Origin: a virus
Direction: 5' to 3' (one strand)
Virus record (IMG/VR): IMGVR_UViG_3300046517_001251
Coordinates: 1 to 28,938 of that record
DNA length: 28,938 bases
The position numbers and the translations under genes are program-made. A model generated the notes under the pieces. The model was not told the origin of the DNA and ran no database searches. It saw only the letters and a list, made by a program, of their open reading frames with translations. The number at the start of each line of letters is the position of its first letter. Within the stretch, counting starts at the first letter, position 1. Shown in pieces: positions 15,236 to 21,372 of the stretch.

Positions 15236-15427
15236 TCAACCCTCCACGAGGGCGAAGCCCCCGACCTTGTTGCCGTTGCTGTCGCGCAGGTGAGTCGTCA
15301 CGCCGGGCCCGCCGAAGCCGTCAGCCTCGATGATGTCCGCCGCCAGGCGCAGGAGGTCACCGACCTCCCCGGTGGCGTTCTCCTCGAACGCCGCGTTGTC
15401 GATGCGGATGCGTAATATGAAGTCCAT
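15236..15427 (-). CDS. Small conserved phage protein
   Basis: A 63-residue protein, MDFILRIRIDNAAFEENATG onward. AAGGAAC eight bases upstream fits the start. The arrangement RIxxDNAAFxEN, then a helix EVGDLLRLAADIIE, and a C-terminal LRDSNGNKVGGFAL is a family that I recall in many phages and prophages of proteobacteria, always without an assigned role. It looks like a compact alpha/beta fold. It lies second in the leftward unit that begins at 15778. Confidence 0.82.
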   Translation of the reverse strand: MDFILRIRIDNAAFEENATGEVGDLLRLAADIIEADGFGGPGVTTHLRDSNGNKVGGFALVEG

Positions 15428-15439
15428 CGTTTTGGTTCC

Positions 15440-15778
15440 TTATCCGTAATGGTTTTCCAGCTCGTCGGCGACGCTGTTCGCGCCTTCGAGCAGGGTTTCG
15501 AGGTTGACGCTGTAGTCGTGGATCACGTCCCAACCATCGTTGCCGTAGACCAGATGCACCCAGCCTTCGGCCTTGCCTTCGGCGGGGTGCAGCCAGAGCG
15601 TGTCGTCATCGGTGGTGAACAGCGCGGCCATGACCTCTTTCAGGTCACGCGACCGGCGGATGGTGAACACCTCACCATCGAAGACCGAGACGCTCATGTC
15701 TTCATACAGGGCGTCTTTCACGATCTGCCGCGCGATCTGGGTCTCCATCCTGCGGCGGGTTTTGAACGGCATCGTCAT
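15440..15778 (-). CDS. Conserved phage protein, first gene of leftward cassette
   Basis: A 112-residue protein. CGGAGAAA precedes the ATG at 15778. The phrases SVFDGEVFTIRRS, EVMAALFTTDDDTLWL and GWVHLVYGNDGWDVIHDY identify a small phage protein family of unknown function. The N-terminus is basic (MTMPFKTRRRMETQIARQIV) and the C-terminus acidic. It opens the leftward cassette, divergent from the scaffold gene at 15887. Its leader holds a 7-bp hairpin and dyad c. Confidence 0.82.
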   Translation of the reverse strand: MTMPFKTRRRMETQIARQIVKDALYEDMSVSVFDGEVFTIRRSRDLKEVMAALFTTDDDTLWLHPAEGKAEGWVHLVYGNDGWDVIHDYSVNLETLLEGANSVADELENHYG

Positions 15779-15798
15779 TCGTTTTTCTCCGGGTTCGA

Positions 15799-15818
15799 GG
15801 CGGGCGCGATTGCCCGCC
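15799..15818 (-). promoter_or_regulatory. Leader hairpin before the 112-residue gene
   Basis: GGCGGGC and GCCCGCC form a perfect all-GC 7-bp stem with a six-base loop. It lies between dyad c and the ribosome-binding site, in the same relative position as the hairpin at 13351. There is no U-tract, so it is not a simple terminator. Confidence 0.45.
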
Positions 15819-15829
15819 CCCTACGTGAT

Positions 15830-15854
15830 CCTCTTGTCGGTGATCGTCAAGAGG
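15830..15854. promoter_or_regulatory. Repeated dyad, copy c, in the divergent intergenic region
   Basis: The best copy: seven-base arms CCTCTTG and CAAGAGG with an 11-base spacer. Read leftward it contains TTGACG. It sits between the divergent genes starting at 15778 (leftward) and 15887 (rightward), a natural place for a shared promoter or operator. No convincing -10 box follows in either direction. Confidence 0.6.
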
Positions 15855-15886
15855 TAGGCTGTATCTTTTTTTGGAGGTGTTGAAAC

Positions 15887-16846
15887 ATGGGTGCAGTAGC
15901 GGCGCGCCGGTCAATCGGCGACTACGTGCGGGACGCGTTCTTCGCCCGCGACAAGGCGACCCTCGCGGCCATCGTGAAGGATGCCGAAGAGGCGGTGTTG
16001 CCGATGCCGCCGGTCGAGGGCGAGCACAAAGAGCCGGACGGCGATGAGGACGACAACCAGCGCCACAGCGTCCACGTCCACGTCGAGCACGGCAAGGACG
16101 CGGCGGCTCTTGAAGGCCGCGTCGGCAAGATCGAGGACAGCCTCAAGGCGCTGGACACCAAGATCACGTCCTTCTTCGACGCGATCATCAAGGACGGCGA
16201 CCTGCCGCCGTGGCTGCAGAAGGGCGGCGAAGGCGGCGAGGGCGAGGATCCGCCGAAGGATGACGACAAAGACCCGCCCCCGCCCCCGCCCGAGGATCCG
16301 ACCAAGGACGAGGACGTCAAGGAAGGCGAGACCGGCGCGCTGAGCGCCGAGAAGCTGACCGCCGCCGAGCCCGAGCTGATGGACGCGGACGGCAGCCTGA
16401 AGACCGGGCCCATGAAGATGGGCGACGCCGCCTACGTGGCGGCGGTGCAGAAGGGCATCGGACGCCTGGTCAGGGACGTTCGCGCCCGCGCGGAGATCCT
16501 CTCGCCGGGGATCAAGTTCCAGACCATCGACGCGAAGCCCGGCATGGGCACCGCGAAGGCGCTCTGCGACATGCGCCGCCAGGCGCTCGGCAAGGCCGGG
16601 AAAGCGGCGCTCGGTCGTTTCACGACCGACGCGATCAAGGGCATGAGCTGCGAGAGCGTTCGGGTGTTGTTCCTCGATGCGTCGGATCGTCAGGCGGCGG
16701 CGAACAAGCTCGCGTCTTCGCAGCAGGGCTACGTGACCGGAGACGACGTGTTCACGCCGAACGACACGCAGGTCGGGCGGCTGAAGGCCATCAATACCGC
16801 GAACCGGGATTTTTGGTCGAAGCAGACGAACGGCGTTCGTCATTAA
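15887..16846 (+). CDS. Probable capsid scaffold protein (DUF2213 C-terminal type)
   Basis: A 319-residue acidic protein with GGAGGT nine bases before the ATG. The N-terminal helix (SIGDYVRDAFFARDKATLAA), a His-rich HSVHVHVEHG, a coiled coil (RVGKIEDSLKALDTKITSFF), a Pro/Asp-rich stretch with six consecutive prolines, and a C-terminal AINTANRDFWSKQ helix match the scaffold half normally found downstream of the protease in DUF2213 proteins. Here the protease is encoded separately at 3402, about 12 kb upstream. It probably nucleates prohead assembly and is removed by that protease. Its position directly before the decoration and major capsid genes supports this. The assignment is from layout and composition; there is no catalytic motif. 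Confidence 0.72.
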   Translation: MGAVAARRSIGDYVRDAFFARDKATLAAIVKDAEEAVLPMPPVEGEHKEPDGDEDDNQRHSVHVHVEHGKDAAALEGRVGKIEDSLKALDTKITSFFDAIIKDGDLPPWLQKGGEGGEGEDPPKDDDKDPPPPPPEDPTKDEDVKEGETGALSAEKLTAAEPELMDADGSLKTGPMKMGDAAYVAAVQKGIGRLVRDVRARAEILSPGIKFQTIDAKPGMGTAKALCDMRRQALGKAGKAALGRFTTDAIKGMSCESVRVLFLDASDRQAAANKLASSQQGYVTGDDVFTPNDTQVGRLKAINTANRDFWSKQTNGVRH

Positions 16847-16861
16847 CTGAAAGGAGTCAGA

Positions 16862-17368
16862 ATGGTTGCGTTTACGTATTCACTGCCCACGGGTATTCCG
16901 GGGGCTGTGAACCGGGTCGGAGCGGGTAACACCGTCGAGGCCCAGATCATCGATAACACCAACCCGCCCCCGGCTTACGGTCTCGCCGTGATGATCGATC
17001 CGGTGACGGGCCAGGTCCGCCCGCCCATCGCGGCGGACGGTGCCACGCCCGCGATCTATGGGATCTACGTGCGGCCTTATCCGACGCACGCGACCCAGGA
17101 CGCACTCGGTGTCGATACGCCGCCGACACAAGGCGAGGCCAACGTGCTGAAGCGGGGCTACATCATCACGCGCCTGACGTCGGGCACGGCGGTGAAGGGC
17201 GGTCCCGTGGGCGTGTCTCTGGCGACGGCGGTGGCACCGGATGTTCCCGGTGGCATCACGGCGAACGCGCCAGGCGCGGACGTGGTCGCGCTGGGTAGTC
17301 CGGCGACGACATACTTCATGGGACCGGCGGATGCCACCGGGATCGTGGAGATCGCGTTCAACATCTAA
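16862..17368 (+). CDS. Probable capsid decoration/cement protein
   Basis: A 168-residue beta-rich protein, low in charge and high in Gly, Pro, Thr and Val, beginning MVAFTYSLPTGIPGAVNRVG. AAGGAGTCAGA precedes the ATG. The phrases GLAVMIDPVTGQVRPP, AIYGIYVRPYPT and VLKRGYIITRL fit the small structural proteins found between scaffold and major capsid in DUF2184 phages, which stabilise the mature shell. No signal peptide or membrane segment. A tail-related role is less likely given the position. Known by context more than by sequence. Confidence 0.7.
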   Translation: MVAFTYSLPTGIPGAVNRVGAGNTVEAQIIDNTNPPPAYGLAVMIDPVTGQVRPPIAADGATPAIYGIYVRPYPTHATQDALGVDTPPTQGEANVLKRGYIITRLTSGTAVKGGPVGVSLATAVAPDVPGGITANAPGADVVALGSPATTYFMGPADATGIVEIAFNI

Positions 17369-17392
17369 CCGTAACGAAAGGAGGGTCACGGA

Positions 17393-18397
17393 ATGCCTGA
17401 TGGTATGGGCAGGTTTGGCATGGGAGGTAACGGCGGACCCGCTTTTACTTTCGATGCCAAAACAAGGGACGCCACTGGCGTCTTCTTGATTGGCGAGCTT
17501 GAGCGGTTAGACCAGACGCTGCATGAGCCCCTTGTCGCGTATACGTGGGGCCGTGACATCGATGTCCGCGAAGACGTTACCATCGCGGACGAAGTGTCGA
17601 GCTTCACGCTGTCGTCCTACGCGGCGACCGGCGGCATCGACCCGGCTGGCGTGAGCTGGATCGGCAAGGACGCCAACGCGATCACGGGCGCTCAGCTCGA
17701 TATCGGCAAAGTGCCACAGCCTTTGTATCTGTGGGGCATGGAGCTGAACTACACGATGCCGGAACTCGAGTCCGCCATGCGTGTGGGCCGACCCATCGAT
17801 GATCAGAAGTATCAGGTGATACGGCTGAAGTATCAGATGGACGTGGACCGGTTGGTCTACGTGGGCGATCTCACGGTGAACTCGTTCGGGTTGACGAACC
17901 ATCCGAGCGTGACCAACGTGGCGAACGTTACCGGCGGCACGTGGGCGGCGGCGCAAACCGCGAACACGCCCGACGTCATCCTGCAGCAGATCAACGAGCT
18001 GCTCGAAGCGACGTGGCGCGCCTCTGGCTGGGCTATCATGCCGACTGAACTACGGGTGCCGCCGACTGAGTTCGGCATCTTGGTCAGCATGAAAGTTTCA
18101 GATGCTGGCAACATCTCTCTGATGCGGTTCATTCAGGAGAACAGCCTCTGCAACACGGCCAACGGCAAACCGCTGAACATTCAACCGCTCAAATGGTTGA
18201 ACGGACGCGGCGCGGCGGGCAGCCAGCGGATGATGGCATACACCAAAGAGTATGACCGCGTTCGTTACCCGATGACATCGATGTCGCGCACTCCGCTTGA
18301 GTGGCGCTCGCTGTATAACCTGACCACGTATTATTGCCGGTTGGGTGTGCTTGAGTATGTCTACCCCGAGACGTGCGGATATCGCGACGGGATCTGA
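17393..18397 (+). CDS. Major capsid protein, DUF2184 type
   Basis: A 334-residue major capsid subunit. GGAGGG eight bases upstream gives a strong start. The family signature is present: VFLIGELERLDQTLHEPLVA, then YTWGRDIDV, PLYLWGMELNYTMPELESAM, KYQVIRLKYQMDVDRLVYVG, GLTNHPSVTNV, and LEWRSLYNLTTYYCRLGVLE near the end. DUF2184 proteins adopt the HK97-like fold. The length is typical. The first 20 residues are glycine- and methionine-rich (DGMGRFGMGGNGG) and may be flexible. The gene follows the decoration gene by 24 bases and is followed by a 94-base gap. Confidence 0.92.
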   Translation: MPDGMGRFGMGGNGGPAFTFDAKTRDATGVFLIGELERLDQTLHEPLVAYTWGRDIDVREDVTIADEVSSFTLSSYAATGGIDPAGVSWIGKDANAITGAQLDIGKVPQPLYLWGMELNYTMPELESAMRVGRPIDDQKYQVIRLKYQMDVDRLVYVGDLTVNSFGLTNHPSVTNVANVTGGTWAAAQTANTPDVILQQINELLEATWRASGWAIMPTELRVPPTEFGILVSMKVSDAGNISLMRFIQENSLCNTANGKPLNIQPLKWLNGRGAAGSQRMMAYTKEYDRVRYPMTSMSRTPLEWRSLYNLTTYYCRLGVLEYVYPETCGYRDGI

Positions 18398-18412
18398 AAC
18401 GTTCATACGGTT

Positions 18413-18441
18413 TTGTTTTAAGCTCCGAGACGGTAGATTAT
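18413..18441 (+). promoter_or_regulatory. Possible sigma-70 promoter after the capsid gene
   Basis: TTGTTT, a 17-base spacer, and GATTAT, matching three and four of six consensus positions. It lies in the 94-base AT-richer gap after the major capsid gene, one of the few gaps in the rightward block. Low confidence. Confidence 0.25.
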
Positions 18442-18491
18442 CTCGTGCCTCGCGCACGCACGCTGTCTCAAAGCCTTGGAAGGACAATTAG

Positions 18492-18764
18492 ATGGAATGG
18501 CCCAAATACCGCAGCCATAAGGTCATCATGGCGGCTCGCATCGCCGGGTTCGATACCCGCGACACGGGCGGGCGCGTCTGCGCCATGGTGGATCCCGGCG
18601 ACGGGGAGTATGTGACGTTCACACCCACCGTGGGCGAGATGCTCGAAAGGGCCAATGTCGGCGACTACGCCGTCATCTACGATAATGGCTACGGGAGCAT
18701 TTCGCCCGCGAAAGAATTTGAGGAAGGATACACGCCATGTCAGACGCCAACCGAGACAACGTAG
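18492..18764 (+). CDS. Small conserved phage protein
   Basis: A 90-residue protein, MEWPKYRSHKVIMAARIAGF onward. GGAAGGAC eight bases upstream fits the start. The middle (VDPGDGEYVTFTPTVGEML, DYAVIYDNGYGSISPAKEFE) is a beta-rich small domain of a type often found just downstream of phage capsid genes; no function is known. The C-terminus overlaps the next gene by 28 bases. Confidence 0.8.
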   Translation: MEWPKYRSHKVIMAARIAGFDTRDTGGRVCAMVDPGDGEYVTFTPTVGEMLERANVGDYAVIYDNGYGSISPAKEFEEGYTPCQTPTETT

Positions 18765-18949
18765 AGCCCATCTTGCAGTTCTTTGAATACGCGCATTTGC
18801 CGACGCATTTGGCGGAGGTGTCCGCGCTGTTTTGCATCCTCGCCACGAGGATAGTTGAAGACCTGCCGCGCAATCCCGAGCGCACGGTGGCGCTGCGCAA
18901 ACTGCTCGAAGCCAAGGACGCCGCCGTCCGCGCGCGATTGTATCAATAG
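18737..18949 (+). CDS. Small conserved phage protein (FEYAHLP family)
   Basis: A 70-residue helical protein: ILQFFEYAHLPTHLAEVSAL, then LPRNPERTVALRKLLEAKDA. This sequence pattern is, from memory, very widespread in phages and integrated elements, and remains without an assigned function to my knowledge. GAGGAAGG lies about ten bases before the ATG, within the preceding gene. The next gene appears to be a divergent relative. Confidence 0.85.
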   Translation: MSDANRDNVEPILQFFEYAHLPTHLAEVSALFCILATRIVEDLPRNPERTVALRKLLEAKDAAVRARLYQ

Positions 18950-18961
18950 GAGTAACGTTCC

Positions 18962-19111
18962 ATGGACGAAACGGAGATGATCCTGCGTTTCCTTGAATAT
19001 GGTCTGCTGCCGGACCAGACCGAGGAGGTGGTGGACATGGCGACCGACCACGTGGCCCATCTGCGCTCCCTGGTCGAGGCCGATGGTCCGGTCCTCGCGC
19101 CGCTCGAATAA
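18962..19111 (+). CDS. Tiny helical protein, relative of its upstream neighbour
   Basis: A 49-residue protein, MDETEMILRFLEYGLLPDQT onward, ending in GPVLAPLE. GGAGTAACGTTCC precedes the ATG, giving acceptable spacing. It aligns with the start of the preceding protein (I-L-x-F-x-E-Y-x-x-L-P, then E-V, a helix and V-x-x-L), but lacks the conserved RNPERTVALRKLLEAKDA half. It looks like a shortened tandem paralogue. Confidence 0.7.
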   Translation: MDETEMILRFLEYGLLPDQTEEVVDMATDHVAHLRSLVEADGPVLAPLE

Positions 19112-19123
19112 CCGGAGGATCCC

Positions 19124-19471
19124 ATGCCTATCATCACGGTAGTGAAACAGTTTATGTTGAAGGATGAGAACAATCATCTGACCGAGTATCTCGTGGGCAA
19201 GTATGACGTGGCCGATGAGATCGCCGCGCACTGGTATGTCCAGGCGCATTGCGAGGGCTTTGTCGAGCCGCCGCCGAAGACGGGCACCGATCAACAGGCG
19301 GTGCTGCTCGCCACCCAGGCGGCGCGGCTGAGCGAGGCGGTCGCCGAGACGGCGCAGCCGAAGGCCGAACCGCCAGCCGGAACGAAGAAGCAGAACCGTT
19401 TCGCTGGCAATACGAGACCCGTCGCCAAGAACGATCCGACGCCGAGCTTCATCAATCCAGCCGACAGGTGA
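19124..19471 (+). CDS. Conserved phage protein, hypothetical
   Basis: A 115-residue protein with CGGAGGATCCC directly upstream. The N-terminal 45 residues (MPIITVVKQFMLKDENNHLT, KYDVADEIAAHWYVQAHCEG) form a small beta-alpha domain seen in many phages after the capsid gene; the HWYVQAHCEG element is its signature. The rest is a low-complexity linker rich in Ala, Pro, Gln and Lys. Possibly a head-completion or tail-associated component from position. Function unknown. Confidence 0.78.
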   Translation: MPIITVVKQFMLKDENNHLTEYLVGKYDVADEIAAHWYVQAHCEGFVEPPPKTGTDQQAVLLATQAARLSEAVAETAQPKAEPPAGTKKQNRFAGNTRPVAKNDPTPSFINPADR

Positions 19472-19475
19472 TGCC

Positions 19476-19661
19476 ATGAAAGCACCGTCCAACATGGGAC
19501 CGAACCAGCAACCGCCGGTCCCGCCGAGCGTCAACCCGGCGGTGAAGTCCACGGCACCATCCGGCATGACCACCGGCATCAAGGGCCCGGTGAAGACCAC
19601 GGGCGGCGACGAGATCGTCGGCAGCGCCAAATCGTTCGCGAAGGCGGCGGGGGCCAAGTAG
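19476..19661 (+). CDS. Small Pro/Gly/Lys-rich protein
   Basis: A 61-residue low-complexity protein, MKAPSNMGPNQQPPVPPSVN onward, ending VGSAKSFAKAAGAK. AGGTGATGCC precedes the ATG. It is basic and mostly disordered, without any recognisable domain. It starts four bases after the preceding stop and its own stop is immediately followed by the GTG of the next gene, so it is embedded in a coupled unit. Reality rests on this spacing. Confidence 0.6.
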   Translation: MKAPSNMGPNQQPPVPPSVNPAVKSTAPSGMTTGIKGPVKTTGGDEIVGSAKSFAKAAGAK

Positions 19662-19988
19662 GTGGCGGACCCCTCGCGGGCGGTCTGGAACGACCGGCGC
19701 GACGCCTTGCTGATCAGGCTGTCCGAAGAGGGCATGCCGAACGCCGATATCGCCGAACGCCTGGGGATCACGCCCGAGGCGGCGAAGAGCCGCCGCATTC
19801 GGCTCGGCGCGACCAACCTGCGCGCCAGACATATCCAGGGCGATACCGCCGAACGTAACGACGAGCCGTGGCAGCCGCTGCCCGGCATGGTCAAACGGCG
19901 CTGCACCGGCTGCACGCTCTGGTATGCCGCGCGCGTGGGCAAGACCGGATCCATGTGTCCCGAATGTTCAGCGAAGGTGAGGCGATGA
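19662..19988 (+). CDS. HTH/zinc-ribbon regulator, GcrA-like
   Basis: A 108-residue protein starting at a GTG placed directly after the preceding stop. Residues 9-50 (WNDRRDALLIRLSEEGMPNA, then DIAERLGITPEAAKSRRIRL) form a helix-turn-helix similar to GcrA and sigma-region-4-like domains. Residues 81-102 contain CTGC and CPEC pairs forming a probable zinc ribbon, also seen at the end of GcrA-type proteins. It probably binds DNA and may affect transcription, either phage late genes or host cell-cycle genes. It lies within the structural operon, and its stop overlaps the next ATG. The GcrA comparison is by pattern and not by alignment. Confidence 0.78.
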   Translation: MADPSRAVWNDRRDALLIRLSEEGMPNADIAERLGITPEAAKSRRIRLGATNLRARHIQGDTAERNDEPWQPLPGMVKRRCTGCTLWYAARVGKTGSMCPECSAKVRR

Positions 19989-20548
19989 GCGAGATCGTTT
20001 CCAATGACAGCATCGTGCAGACGGCGTATTTCCCAAGCACGCCGTTCGACGCGCCGCATAATCGTATCGTTTCCGTAGCGAGATTTCGGAAGGATTTCCC
20101 GCTGTTCGCGGATGACACGGTCTACAACGACCACACCGTGCAATTCTGGCTCGACATCGCGGGCATCGGTGTGCTGCCCAGGTTCTGGTGCCAGTTCACC
20201 GTGCTCGGCCAGGAACTCTACGCGGCGCATTTCCTGGCGCTGCAGCAGTATAACATGCTGCGCTCGATGGGTGGCACGGCGGCATCGGTGCCCGGCATGC
20301 CGATGGGGCTGATGACGTCGAAGAGCGTTGGCAAGGTGTCCGTTGGTTACGATTATTCATCGTCTTCGATGGAGGGTTGGGGCCCATGGAACCTGACGAT
20401 GTGGGGTCAGCAATACGCGTTCTACGCCCAGATGGTCGGGACCGGCGGTTACGAGACGTTGGGCGTCGGGGTCGAGGCATCTCTGGTTGGCCGCGTCATG
20501 AGCTGGTCGCACGGGGTGATGCAGGGCTACTACGCGTCAACCGGATGA
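19985..20548 (+). CDS. Head-tail connector, DUF4054 type
   Basis: A 187-residue protein. The ATG overlaps the previous stop (ATGA), with GAAGGTGAGG upstream. Signature segments are RFRKDFPLFADDTVYNDHTV, FWLDIAGIGVLP, LGQELYAAHFLAL, SKSVGKVSVGYDYSSSS, GPWNLTMWGQQYAFYAQMVG and the final Gly-rich part. DUF4054 proteins act in joining the filled head to the tail. The length is slightly long for the family because of a 30-residue C-terminal extension (GVGVEASLVGRVMSWSHGVM). Confidence 0.85.
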   Translation: MSEIVSNDSIVQTAYFPSTPFDAPHNRIVSVARFRKDFPLFADDTVYNDHTVQFWLDIAGIGVLPRFWCQFTVLGQELYAAHFLALQQYNMLRSMGGTAASVPGMPMGLMTSKSVGKVSVGYDYSSSSMEGWGPWNLTMWGQQYAFYAQMVGTGGYETLGVGVEASLVGRVMSWSHGVMQGYYASTG

Positions 20549-20736
20549 CCCATGAGTTCATGGCCTACGGGCAATGGTGGGAGACCGAGGTGATCCTGGC
20601 CTCGACGCCTTACGCGCCGCGCATGTCCCCCGCGCCTGTTCCGACAGTGGAACAATACGAGGCGCTCGATCAGTCGCTGTTCCGGCGCATGGAAGTCCTT
20701 TCGTATACGAAACCAATGGAGATCCCCGATGCTTGA
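20545..20736 (+). CDS. Small hypothetical protein after the connector gene
   Basis: A 63-residue protein, MTHEFMAYGQWWETEVILAS onward. Its ATG overlaps the connector stop in an ATGA arrangement, and no independent ribosome-binding site is evident, so it depends on coupling. It has a Trp-rich start, a Pro-rich middle (PYAPRMSPAPVPTVEQYEAL), and a helical end. No family is recognised. The eight-base overlap with the next gene also supports it as real. Confidence 0.65.
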   Translation: MTHEFMAYGQWWETEVILASTPYAPRMSPAPVPTVEQYEALDQSLFRRMEVLSYTKPMEIPDA

Positions 20737-20926
20737 GGACAACGAACTGACCCGGTTGATGGAGTTCATCGAGGATGCCGAGCATCACTCGGAAAAGCTC
20801 ACCGATTGGGAGGTGAGCTTCTATGAGGACATGCGCGACCGCATCCTCGACTACGGCTCCACGACCATGGTCTCCGATGAGCAATGGTTGAAGATGGACG
20901 AGATCGCCAAGAAGTTCATTCGTTAA
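20729..20926 (+). CDS. Small helical phage protein
   Basis: A 65-residue helical, acidic protein, MLEDNELTRLMEFIEDAEHH onward. The pattern KLTDWEVSFYEDMRDRIL, then SDEQWLKMDEIAKKF is one I associate with small phage and plasmid proteins of unknown role that share an LTDWExxF core. GGAGATCCCCG precedes the ATG. It overlaps the preceding gene by eight bases. Confidence 0.78.
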   Translation: MLEDNELTRLMEFIEDAEHHSEKLTDWEVSFYEDMRDRILDYGSTTMVSDEQWLKMDEIAKKFIR

Positions 20927-20937
20927 GGAGAACGAAA

Positions 20938-21372
20938 ATGAGTGAAGCACACGCCGCCGACCCGCGCGACACGCGCGACACGCGCGAGATGCCGGTCGAT
21001 ATCGCGTTTCGTTTCCCCGACAACGCGCGAACCGGTCAGGTGATCACCTCGACCTTCGGCAAGGCCTACCAGTTCGACGGTCGGCAGTGGCGCGAAGTCG
21101 CGGCACCGACCGGCACGCCGGTCACCTACGGCACCGGCCTGACGCAGGTGGGCGACACGGTGAACCTCGACGCGGCGACCGACGCCATCATCGGCGGCGT
21201 CATGGAAGCCCCACCGGACGGGCAGCTCTATGGCCGGGTCAACACGGGCGGTGTTGGCGGCTACGCCGTGGTCCCCGCCGCTCCCGCCGCCATGCCACTG
21301 CCACCGGCTGATGGGCTGACCTACGGCTGCGTCAACACGGGCGGGGTGATCACCTGGGTGGTCATTCCATGA
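20938..21372 (+). CDS. Probable tail appendage protein with YGRVNTGGV repeats
   Basis: A 144-residue protein starting at the ATG at 20938, with AAGGAGAACGAAA upstream. The first 20 residues are charged (DPRDTRDTRE). A small central domain (TGQVITSTFGKAYQFDGRQW) is typical of phage appendage proteins. The C-terminal part has two copies of DG.(L)YG.VNTGGV.....VVP (around residues 92-118 and 122-144), a repeat pattern of tail-fibre surfaces. It starts the fibre gene group, and its stop overlaps the next start. Confidence 0.7.
   Translation: MSEAHAADPRDTRDTREMPVDIAFRFPDNARTGQVITSTFGKAYQFDGRQWREVAAPTGTPVTYGTGLTQVGDTVNLDAATDAIIGGVMEAPPDGQLYGRVNTGGVGGYAVVPAAPAAMPLPPADGLTYGCVNTGGVITWVVIP

Noticed and set aside
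18535-18570. tRNA-like T-arm (GGGTTCGATACCC)
   Set aside because: The stem is only four pairs and there is no matching acceptor or anticodon arm nearby; it lies inside a well-supported gene.
18740-20230. 496-residue antisense open frame
   Set aside because: It runs opposite seven rightward genes with good ribosome-binding sites, overlapping starts and recognisable families. Long antisense frames are expected in GC-rich DNA.
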